The notes beneath the pieces were generated by a model. It had not been told where the DNA came from. It was given only the letters and a program-made list of their open reading frames with translations, and made no database searches. The position numbers were made by a program, and so were the translations under genes. Below, one piece after another: positions 1 through 5,571 of a stretch of 5,571 nucleotides of DNA. Numbering within the stretch: the stretch's first letter is position 1; every line of letters begins with the position of its first letter. Source of the DNA: a bacterium (GTDB taxonomy: Bacteria > Verrucomicrobiota > Verrucomicrobiia > Limisphaerales > UBA11358); NCBI GenBank assembly GCA_021781185.1, contig JAJXXI010000073.1:1-5571 (forward strand). The letters are read 5' to 3'.

Positions 1-478
1 TCACGCCATGGTCCTGCAAAACCTTGCGCGTGGAATCCGAAGGCGTCCAGAACGGCACCTGCTGATAAAACCGGTGAGTCCAGCGCTCCTGCGCACGGCC
101 CAGGGCGCTCAGCGGCCAGGGATAAAATGAACTCCAGATCGGCCCGAGCACTTCGTGGATGTAGGCCACGCAATTCGTTCCACACCACCAGGGCGCATAC
201 CACGGAATGCCGTGATGCTGGTCAATCACCAAGTCAAAATGCGGTTGCGGCCGATACCATTGCCGCGCCTTCAGAACAGACGATCCCTTGCCGCCACCGC
301 GGATGATCTTGATCCCTTCAAACAGCTCCTCGCGCGCCGCGCCGGGAAAATCGTTGGCGAACCAGCAGACCTCGTGACCGCGTCGCACCAGTTCCTTGAG
401 ATATGCCAGCGAAACGCGTTCCGCCCCGCCGGAAAGCGGGTTGCGCGGATCGCGCCAGTTGAGCATCAGGAAGCGCAT
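1..478 (-). CDS. GT4-like glycosyltransferase, N-terminal part (3' end beyond the window)
   Basis: The first 159 residues of a glycosyltransferase that continues past base 1. The protein opens MRFLMLNWRDPRNPLSGGAE, the usual beginning of GT-B fold, GT4-family enzymes: a first beta strand, then a Gly-rich loop (SGGAE, residues 16-20), then a helix ending VRRGHEV (31-37). Further family-like segments are FDLVIDQHHGIPW (81-93), AYIHEVLGPIW (105-115) and TPSDSTRKVLQDHGV (145-159); the last resembles the 'S-x-STR' segment near the domain junction. Such enzymes move a sugar from an NDP-sugar to a lipid-linked or glycan acceptor at the cytoplasmic membrane face. The nucleotide-sugar-binding C-terminal domain is outside the window, so donor and acceptor cannot be named. 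The ATG at 476-478 lies 15 bp after the nucleotidyltransferase stop, suggesting co-transcription. No good Shine-Dalgarno precedes it. The open frame is short and unlisted by size but has convincing protein character. Fold call is good; specificity unknown. Confidence 0.85.
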   Translation of the reverse strand, partial: MRFLMLNWRDPRNPLSGGAERVSLAYLKELVRRGHEVCWFANDFPGAAREELFEGIKIIRGGGKGSSVLKARQWYRPQPHFDLVIDQHHGIPWYAPWWCGTNCVAYIHEVLGPIWSSFYPWPLSALGRAQERWTHRFYQQVPFWTPSDSTRKVLQDHGV

Positions 479-493
479 AAAGGTTGGGCAAGC

Positions 494-979
494 TCAGAGC
501 CGCGAAATTTTCTCCAGCAGGCCGGTCGTGGATTTGCCGGGAACAAAGGGAACCAAAACAATTTTCCCGCCCGCCGATTCCACCGCGCGCCGCTCGTCCT
601 GATTCAACGTTTCCAGCGTGTAGTCGCCGCCCTTCACGTAGATGTCCGGCTGGGCGGCGGCGAGAAATTTTGTGGCCGTCGTGTCGGTGAAGATGCAGAC
701 GCCATCCACGCTGGCCAGCGCGGCCAGCACCAAGGCGCGGTCGGTCTCGGAATTCACCGGACGGCCGGGACCTTTCAGTCCGGACACTGCGGCATCGCTG
801 TTTACACCGAGGAGCAGGGCGTCGCCGAAATTGCGGGCGTTCTCCAGATAGGTCACATGGCCGAGATGCAGAATGTCGAAACAGCCGTTGGTGACGACGA
901 GCTTTTTGCCGGTCGCGCAAAACTGCTTTCGCCATGCCGGCAACTGGGCCCATGCAATGATTTTGTCGCGGAAATTCAC
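494..979 (-). CDS. rfaE2: Stand-alone RfaE2/HldE C-terminal-type nucleotidyltransferase (D-glycero-beta-D-manno-heptose 1-phosphate adenylyltransferase family)
   Basis: A 161-residue cytidylyltransferase-like protein. From the GTG at 977-979, residues 28-41 read VVTNGCFDILHLGH and include the HxGH nucleotide-binding motif (H38, H41). GVNSD follows at 58-62, KGPGRPVN at 69-76, VKGGDY at 115-120 and a C-terminal GKSTTGLLEKI at 148-158. All are landmarks of the RfaE domain II/HldE adenylyltransferase, which makes ADP-heptose from heptose 1-phosphate and ATP for LPS core or other surface glycans. No sugar-kinase domain is fused, so this is the split form, and the kinase partner must be elsewhere if the pathway is complete. 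The frame is open to another GTG at 1025-1027 (177 aa). I prefer 979 because the family is about 160 residues and VNFRDKI looks like a normal N-terminus, whereas the extra 16 residues (MRQKRCHSFQ...) look non-conserved. Neither start has a clear Shine-Dalgarno. Exact sugar substrate is inferred from family. Confidence 0.9.
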   Translation of the reverse strand: MNFRDKIIAWAQLPAWRKQFCATGKKLVVTNGCFDILHLGHVTYLENARNFGDALLLGVNSDAAVSGLKGPGRPVNSETDRALVLAALASVDGVCIFTDTTATKFLAAAQPDIYVKGGDYTLETLNQDERRAVESAGGKIVLVPFVPGKSTTGLLEKISRL

Positions 980-1034
980 GCCGTCATTTTGCCCGCGCTG
1001 GAAAGAATGGCAACGCTTTTGCCGCACACGGAAT

Positions 1035-2387
1035 TCACAGATTCACTACCGCCGGATCACCATAGAGCGTGAAGGAGCCAGTGCGCTCGATCTTCACGTC
1101 CATGAGCTGCCCCTGGTGGCGGGTGCTGCCGTCGAACAGCACGATGCGGTTGCAGCGCGTGCGGCCGGTGTAGCGCGCCGCGTTCTTCTTGCTCGGTCCT
1201 TCCACCAGAATTTGCACTTGTTGTCCGATGAACGTGTCGTATTTGCGGGCGGCGATTTCATTCACCAGTTCGAGCAGGCGATGATTGCGTTCCTCGCGGA
1301 TTTCCTGCGGCACCTGATCGGGCATGTCGGCGGCCGGCGTGTCGCGGCGCGGCGAGTATTTGAAAATGTAGGCGTTGTCGAACTGCACTTCGCGGCAGAG
1401 CGAAAGGGTCATTTCAAAGTCGGCCTCCGTTTCTCCCGGAAAGCCGACGATGATGTCGGTGGTGATGCCGATGCCCGGTCTGGCTTTTCGGAGTTTCTCA
1501 ATGACGCCGAGAAAGCGTTCCCGCGTGTAGCCGCGATGCATGAGCTTCAGTAAACGGTCGCTGCCGCTTTGCAACGGAATGTGCGCGCTTTCGCAGAGTT
1601 TTGGCAGTCGGGCGTAGGCTTCAACGAGATCGTCGCCATAGCCTTTCGGATGCGGCGAAGTGAAGCGGACGCGTTCCAAGCCGTCAATCTCATGGACGGC
1701 GTCAAGCAGTTGAACGAAAGCGGATTTGCCGTCGAGCAGGGGATGGTCGCGCTTGCCAAAGCTCGTCACAATCTGTCCCAGCAGAGTGATCTCCCGAACG
1801 CCACGTGAGACAAGTTCACGGCATTCGGCGACGATGTCGGGAATCGTGCGGCTGCGTTCCTCGCCGCGGGTGCTGGGCACGATGCAGAAGGTGCAATGCT
1901 GGTTGCAGCCCTGCATGATGCTGACGAAGGCGGACACGGAGGTCTTGGCGCTGCCGTTGAGCAGATGTTCGCGGATGGTGGCTTCGCTTTTCGCCTCGGC
2001 CTCGACGTCCACGATTTTCTCGCGTTTGCCGGCAAGCAGTTCATCAAGGTATTCCGCCGCACGATGAAATTTCTGGGTGCCGAGGACAAGATCCACGTCC
2101 GGCAGCTTGTCAATCAGCTCCCGGCCGCGGCTCTGCGCCATGCAGCCCATGAAGCCGACGATCTGGCTGCGCTTTTCGCTGCGCGCCGTGCCGACGACGT
2201 TGCGCATCTTGTTGATGGCTTTCTGCTCGGCAAAATCGCGCACGCTGCAGGTGTTCAGCAGCACCACGTCGGCGGCGGATTCGGACCTGGCGAGGGAATA
2301 GCCCTTGGCGACGAGCTGGGCGGCGACGGCTTCGCTGTCGCGCTCGTTCATCTGGCAACCGTAAGTTTTTATGAAAACGCTCGGCAT
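1035..2387 (-). CDS. miaB: MiaB, tRNA-2-methylthio-N6-dimethylallyladenosine synthase
   Basis: A full-length 450-residue radical-SAM methylthiotransferase. MiaB adds a methylthio group to N6-isopentenyladenosine at position 37 of tRNAs reading UNN codons, using S-adenosylmethionine and two 4Fe-4S clusters in the cytoplasm. The N-terminal UPF0004 domain has the three cluster cysteines: C11 (KTYGCQMNERDSE), C47 (LLNTCSVRDFAEQKA) and C82 (GFMGCMAQ). The radical-SAM CxxxCxxC is CNQHCTFC at 161-168, followed by IVPSTRGEERSR, typical of MiaB rather than RimO or MtaB. HIPLQSGSD (269-277) and DIIVGFPGET (311-320) are later core motifs. A TRAM RNA-binding domain closes the protein (about 375-445). The segment usually GQNVNSY reads GQIVTSF at 204-210. 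The ATG at 2385-2387 starts directly at the conserved first strand; no Shine-Dalgarno is visible upstream (ctctcgaacc). It is the first gene of the minus-strand cluster. Confidence 0.96.
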   Translation of the reverse strand: MPSVFIKTYGCQMNERDSEAVAAQLVAKGYSLARSESAADVVLLNTCSVRDFAEQKAINKMRNVVGTARSEKRSQIVGFMGCMAQSRGRELIDKLPDVDLVLGTQKFHRAAEYLDELLAGKREKIVDVEAEAKSEATIREHLLNGSAKTSVSAFVSIMQGCNQHCTFCIVPSTRGEERSRTIPDIVAECRELVSRGVREITLLGQIVTSFGKRDHPLLDGKSAFVQLLDAVHEIDGLERVRFTSPHPKGYGDDLVEAYARLPKLCESAHIPLQSGSDRLLKLMHRGYTRERFLGVIEKLRKARPGIGITTDIIVGFPGETEADFEMTLSLCREVQFDNAYIFKYSPRRDTPAADMPDQVPQEIREERNHRLLELVNEIAARKYDTFIGQQVQILVEGPSKKNAARYTGRTRCNRIVLFDGSTRHQGQLMDVKIERTGSFTLYGDPAVVNL

Positions 2388-2603
2388 GGTTCGAGAGTGA
2401 CGGGGAATTTAATTCATCCACGCACCCTTGGAAAGGCGGCAATGGACTTGTTTGTGATTAATTAAATTAAAAATAGAACTGGAATTTTTAGATGGGCTGG
2501 GCTTAATTGACTTCGGTCATGAGCATAGAACCAACAGCGCAACGACCACCCGGCTCGCCGATTCCCGACGTTGCCGGTCAAACTTCCAACTGGAGGACGT
2601 CCC
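2388..2603. promoter_or_regulatory. Divergent intergenic region with AT-rich core, probable promoters for miaB and the ydcH-like gene
   Basis: This 216-bp stretch separates two genes that point away from each other, so promoters for both should lie here. The sequence from about 2450 to 2490 is strikingly AT-rich against GC-rich surroundings and contains the palindrome TTAATTAA (2458-2465). On the plus strand a weak sigma70-like pair can be drawn: TTGTGA (2452-2457), a 16-bp spacer, TAGAAC (2474-2479). That would leave an untranslated leader of about 115 bases. No convincing pair could be fixed on the minus strand, although -10-like TTTAAT/TATTTT strings occur in the same core. Individual boxes are guesses; the regional assignment rests on gene orientation and base composition. 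No riboswitch or tRNA fold was recognised. Confidence 0.4.
2592..2597 (+). promoter_or_regulatory. Ribosome binding site of the ydcH-like gene
   Basis: GGAGGA lies six bases before the ATG at 2604-2606. It is the only strong Shine-Dalgarno in the window. It fixes the ATG as the start in preference to the in-frame TTG at 2571, which would add eleven residues unlike the family. Confidence 0.8.
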
Positions 2604-2861
2604 ATGGACCTGCATCATCCGTTCGTAAAAGAGTTCCCCGCGCATCGTGAAACCATCCGCTCGCTCAAGCTGGCGGACGGGCGTTTTCGCGAGGCGTTTG
2701 AGGAGTATCACAAGCTGGACGACGAAATCTGCCGCATCGAGGACGACGTGGAATACGCCAGCGACCAGCAGATTGATGAATTGAAATTCAAGCGTGCCAA
2801 GCTGAAGGATGCGCTTTACATCGCCGTGCAAAAGCGCGAGGCGGCCTTGGCGAATTCATGA
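2604..2861 (+). CDS. YdcH/DUF465 family small helical protein
   Basis: An 85-residue, highly charged protein beginning MDLHHPFVKEFPAHRETIRS, with the hxHPLxxEFP-like opening and following KLADGRFREAFEEYHKLDDEICRIED typical of the YdcH (DUF465) family. That family is usually 70-85 residues long. Residues 20-80 are predominantly helical with heptad-like hydrophobic spacing (L22, F27, F31, Y34, L37, I41), suggesting a two-helix antiparallel coiled coil. There is no signal peptide or membrane segment, so it is probably cytoplasmic. The molecular role of the family is not established, and none is proposed here. It stands alone on the plus strand, divergent from miaB and convergent with the kinase gene, so it is probably transcribed as a single gene. 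Family call is good; function unknown. Confidence 0.85.
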   Translation: MDLHHPFVKEFPAHRETIRSLKLADGRFREAFEEYHKLDDEICRIEDDVEYASDQQIDELKFKRAKLKDALYIAVQKREAALANS

Positions 2862-2864
2862 AGC

Positions 2865-2891
2865 ATTGACGGAGCCGCCGAGGCGTCCGTC
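2865..2891. terminator. Imperfect hairpin in the convergent gap, possible bidirectional terminator
   Basis: The short space between two converging stop codons can fold. GACGGA (2868-2873) pairs with TCCGTC (2886-2891), and CGC (2876-2878) pairs with GCG (2883-2885) around a CGAG loop, leaving a two-base bulge. An alternative outer pairing is ATTGAC (2865-2870) with GTCAAT (2892-2897). No run of T follows on either strand, so it is not a classical intrinsic terminator. Position is the main argument. Confidence 0.3.
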
Positions 2892-2892
2892 G

Positions 2893-5571
2893 TCAATGGC
2901 TGGCAGGCAGCACGGCAGGGACGGCATTGGTCACGGCCGGCTCCGTCGGTTCAAGCTTCCGGATTTTGATGCCGCCGTTGACCGTGTTGATTTTTACCCT
3001 GGCTTGGCCGCCGCCCAGACTGCCGTTCAAATGCCTGCTGGCGGGAAAATCCTTTTTCACCACCAGCCCGGAGAACTCGCTGGCGATGCTGCCGTTGACC
3101 GTGCCCGCAGAAAAAGCTGCGTCCGCATCCGCCGGCACGGACAGCTCGATCCGGCCATTGACCGCATCCAGCGACACGGATTGGCCGTCGCCAAGCCGGC
3201 TCATGCCGGCGTTGATCTGGCCGTTCACCGAAGAGAGTTTCACGTTGCCGGCGGCATTTTCAACCTGTGAATCTCCATTCACGGTGCTGGCGCTGATGTC
3301 ACCCGCCACCCCGTCAATCTTAATCTGGCCGTTGACGCTGCTGATATTTGCCAGCCGGGCGTTCAGCGGCACCTGGATGGAGTAATCCACGCTGGCGTCA
3401 TTTCGACGGCTGTTTTTGAACCAGGGCCAGCTCCATGGAAAACCCGTCACGCTCGACGGCTGTTCGGTGTGAACACTGACCCGGTCCAGATCCGAATCAA
3501 CGTTGATTTTGACCGCCTCCACACTTTCGCCGGTCTTGCCGTGAATGTCGGCGGCGACCATCACAACATTGCTGCTCCAGCCGTGGATTTCGATCCGCCC
3601 CTTGACGTTCTCCAGGCTGAAGCGGCCGCCAGTCTTGAGCGGAAATGACTCGGTGGATTTCTTCCGAAACTCCCCGCCTGCGCCTTGGACAATGCCGGCC
3701 TTTTGCAATTGCTCCGGGGTTAGGGCCAGCGAGTCAGACGTCAGTTCACTGAACAACTTTGAATGGTTCAAGCCGATCGCGGACCTTGCCCACGGGACAA
3801 ACACCAGCGCCGTTGCGCCCGCAACGGCCACCAGCAGAAGGATTAAAATCATCCAGCCGGCAACAACGGCATTGCGGCGTCCAGCCCGACGGGCTGGGGC
3901 GGCGTCTGAGGTGATGGCGGAAGGGGTGGCATCGAAGGTGGATTTGACGTCCTCACGTGCCAGGACAATCAACGCCCAGATGCCGATGGGCAGGCTGATG
4001 ATACTGCACGCGACGATGGCGATGATGCCCGCCGCCACCGCCCAGGCGTAACTCCGCCGTTGCAACATTTGGTGGCCACCGAACAGGATCAGCAAGCCGG
4101 GGATGAATCTGAACAGCACCAGACTCAGAAAACCCACCAATCCCCAGCCACCGGGAAAATTTCCGCCAAACATTTCGGTCAGCCACCGATTGCCTCCGGG
4201 CAGCAGAAAAACCCCGCTCAGAAATGCCGACAATATCTTCCATAATCCAGCAACCATCAAGGCCACCGCCGGAGCGGTGATCATCATGCCAGTCCGGTCA
4301 CCGGACGGCTGAACCGTCGTCAGCGGTGGATTGGAGGTTCCAGCGGTTGGTGTCTGTGCCGCCGGTTTCGGCGTGCTGGCACCCGGCTGAACCCAGTGGG
4401 TCATCGTGATGCCCTTGCCATCTTTGAACGCTTTGCAAACCAGCAAAAGCCAGTCAATCGTCGCCCAAGCCAGACAGCCGCAGATCGAACCGGCCAGCAT
4501 CAGCCCCAACAACGGCTGCGGTGCGCCGGCAGCGCAGAGGACAATCCAAAGAATACAACTGCCCAGCCCCAGCAATTGCAGACAGGCGGTCACATATTTT
4601 CCCACGTAAAACCGGTGGGCGCCGAACACACCGAAGAAGAATGCCAGCAAAAATGCCGGCAGGATGGTCTTGTCGCTCGCGTTCCCGACCGGGGCGGTTG
4701 AAAACGACGGCGGCGTGGCCGCGCCCGATTTCCCCGGCATGGACGCGAATTCCGCCGACGAGCCGGTGATGGTTTCCACTGCGGTCTTCACCTGGTTGGC
4801 GTGCTGATAACGCCGCGCCGGTTCCTTTTCCAACGTGTGCAGCACCACCTCGTCCAGCCGCACGTCCACCTGCACTTTCTGCGAAGGCGGAGCGAATTTC
4901 CCCAGCGGCAGCTCGCCCGTGAGCATTTCGTAAAACACGACGCCCAGCGAATAAATATCCGCCCGGTGATCCACCGTCTGCGGTTTCTCAATCTGCTCCG
5001 GGGCCATGTAATGCGGCGTGCCCATCACGTCCTTCGCACCGGTCAGCGACGAATTCTCGGATTCCAGATCCACGATTTTTGCGATGCCGAAGTCAGCGAT
5101 CTTCACGCGGCCCTGCTTGTCCAGGAGGATATTCTCCGGCTTAATGTCGCGATGGACGATGCCGTGCTCGTGGGCGTATTGCAATGCCTCGCAAATTTTC
5201 GGAACGATATTTAGCGCCTCGGCGGGCGCGATTTTTCCCGCCTGCAGCACCTGCCGCAGGGTCAGCCCGTCCACGAATTCCATCAGCAGATAATACTGTC
5301 CCGACACCTCGCCGAAGTCGAAAACGGTGACAATGTTCGGATGATTCAGCCGCGCGAGCGCGCGGGCTTCGCGTTCAAATCGCTCGGCGAACTGGAGGTC
5401 GTTCTGTCTTTCTGGCGCGAGAATTTTCAGCGCGACCATCCGGTCCAACCGCGGCTGACGCGCCTTATAGACGGCCCCCATGCCGCCGCGTCCGAGGCAT
5501 TCGAGGATTTCGAGTTGCGGAAACAGTGTCGCCAGTTCGGAAAACGATGGCGGCACAAACGACGACTGGCC
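2893..5571 (-). CDS. Transmembrane Hanks-type Ser/Thr kinase with TM2 domain and C-terminal DUF4097-like beta-repeat domain (5' end beyond the window)
   Basis: At least 892 codons; residues below count the GTG at 5554-5556 as 1. The kinase domain (about 15-262) is complete: glycine loop GRGGMG (22-27), K44, helix-C E63, HRDIKPEN (135-142), DFG (155-157), GTPHYMAPEQ (179-188) and D200. It should therefore be an active RD-type kinase phosphorylating Ser/Thr in the cytoplasm. After a linker, 296-375 resemble a TM2 domain (LLAFFFGVFGAHRFYVGK, then helices). A Pro/Thr/Ala-rich spacer (390-420) precedes further hydrophobic segments at about 426-452, 471-493, 503-533 and 562-588. Residues about 638-867 resemble DUF4097/putative adhesin, with repeated VNG motifs. 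An N-inside topology with seven helices would place this end outside the membrane, but the helix count is uncertain. The frame remains open through GQSSF to base 5571, and VPPSFSELATLFPQLEILE is normally internal in related kinases, so the real start is probably upstream. Targets are unknown. Confidence 0.93.
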   Translation of the reverse strand, partial: GQSSFVPPSFSELATLFPQLEILECLGRGGMGAVYKARQPRLDRMVALKILAPERQNDLQFAERFEREARALARLNHPNIVTVFDFGEVSGQYYLLMEFVDGLTLRQVLQAGKIAPAEALNIVPKICEALQYAHEHGIVHRDIKPENILLDKQGRVKIADFGIAKIVDLESENSSLTGAKDVMGTPHYMAPEQIEKPQTVDHRADIYSLGVVFYEMLTGELPLGKFAPPSQKVQVDVRLDEVVLHTLEKEPARRYQHANQVKTAVETITGSSAEFASMPGKSGAATPPSFSTAPVGNASDKTILPAFLLAFFFGVFGAHRFYVGKYVTACLQLLGLGSCILWIVLCAAGAPQPLLGLMLAGSICGCLAWATIDWLLLVCKAFKDGKGITMTHWVQPGASTPKPAAQTPTAGTSNPPLTTVQPSGDRTGMMITAPAVALMVAGLWKILSAFLSGVFLLPGGNRWLTEMFGGNFPGGWGLVGFLSLVLFRFIPGLLILFGGHQMLQRRSYAWAVAAGIIAIVACSIISLPIGIWALIVLAREDVKSTFDATPSAITSDAAPARRAGRRNAVVAGWMILILLLVAVAGATALVFVPWARSAIGLNHSKLFSELTSDSLALTPEQLQKAGIVQGAGGEFRKKSTESFPLKTGGRFSLENVKGRIEIHGWSSNVVMVAADIHGKTGESVEAVKINVDSDLDRVSVHTEQPSSVTGFPWSWPWFKNSRRNDASVDYSIQVPLNARLANISSVNGQIKIDGVAGDISASTVNGDSQVENAAGNVKLSSVNGQINAGMSRLGDGQSVSLDAVNGRIELSVPADADAAFSAGTVNGSIASEFSGLVVKKDFPASRHLNGSLGGGQARVKINTVNGGIKIRKLEPTEPAVTNAVPAVLPASH
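2968..3336 (-). repeat. VNG-motif beta-repeat array inside the kinase C-terminus
   Basis: Protein-level repeats in the DUF4097-like domain. Val-Asn-Gly starts at residues 741, 759, 777, 799, 820 and 859 (numbered from the GTG at 5556), with a degenerate LNG at 843. Spacings are 18, 18, 22, 21, 23 and 16. Each unit reads roughly [S/T/A]-x-VNG-x-I followed by alternating hydrophobic residues, for example SSVNGQIKIDG, STVNGDSQVEN, SSVNGQINAG, DAVNGRIELSV and NTVNGGIKIRK. The pattern suggests stacked strands with turns at the NG positions, as in a beta-helix-like or toastrack fold. The DNA copies (gccgttgac and variants on the plus strand) have diverged, so this is an old protein repeat, not a recent tandem duplication. 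Confidence 0.75.

Noticed and set aside
318..953. 211-codon minus-strand frame overlapping the nucleotidyltransferase and glycosyltransferase genes
   Set aside because: Arg-rich out-of-frame reading of two confidently identified genes.
976..987. Three-codon frame ATG-ACG-GCG-TGA on the minus strand, whose stop overlaps the preferred GTG start of the nucleotidyltransferase
   Set aside because: It could be a translational-coupling mini-frame, but a string this short arises easily by chance and has no ribosome site.
155..1072. 305-codon open frame on the plus strand
   Set aside because: It lies opposite the glycosyltransferase and nucleotidyltransferase genes, whose motifs are unmistakable. 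Its translation has no recognisable domain; it is a GC-driven antisense shadow.
873..1553. 226-codon plus-strand open frame opposite the 3' part of miaB
   Set aside because: His/Arg/Ala-rich translation with no motif, fully antisense to conserved miaB codons.
1896..2465. 189-codon plus-strand frame opposite the 5' part of miaB and running into the intergenic region
   Set aside because: Composition typical of antisense GC-rich frames, with no ribosome site and no family resemblance.
2519..2650. Short plus-strand frame beginning at the ATG at 2519 (MSIEPTAQRPPG...)
   Set aside because: No ribosome binding site, low-complexity translation, and it overlaps the ydcH-like gene in another frame.
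4396..4701. 101-codon plus-strand frame opposite the TM2 region of the kinase
   Set aside because: Gln/Arg-rich antisense of hydrophobic membrane codons; no independent support.

Overview
The window holds four clear protein genes and part of a fifth on GC-rich, densely coded DNA. No RNA gene, mobile element or CRISPR array was seen. The style suggests a Gram-negative-type bacterium of the Verrucomicrobiota/Planctomycetota group, most likely Verrucomicrobiota of the Pedosphaera/Limisphaerales kind. Two features point there: a large membrane-anchored Ser/Thr kinase whose pre-kinase segment reads PPSFSELATLFPQLEILE, and starts that often lack a strong Shine-Dalgarno. This placement comes from remembered family style, not from a search.

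Left part (1-2387, minus strand): a probable operon read right to left. It runs miaB (tRNA A37 methylthiotransferase), then a stand-alone RfaE2/HldE C-terminal-type nucleotidyltransferase (ADP-heptose-type sugar activation), then the N-terminal half of a GT4-like glycosyltransferase that leaves the window at base 1. The last two genes fit surface-glycan or LPS-core synthesis. miaB is probably just the first gene of the transcript.

Middle (2388-2892): a 216-bp divergent intergenic region with an AT-rich core separates miaB from a small plus-strand YdcH/DUF465 gene, which has a strong GGAGGA ribosome binding site. A 31-bp convergent gap with an imperfect hairpin but no U-tract follows.

Right part (2893-5571, minus strand): one very large gene that is still open at the right edge. 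It encodes a Hanks-type Ser/Thr kinase, a TM2-type membrane domain, several more membrane helices, and a C-terminal DUF4097-like ('putative adhesin'/toastrack-type) beta-repeat domain with a recurrent VNG motif. This is the most interesting object here. It looks like a single-polypeptide transmembrane kinase with a repetitive, probably extracytoplasmic, sensor or binding domain. The start visible in the window (GTG at 5554-5556) is probably not the true start.
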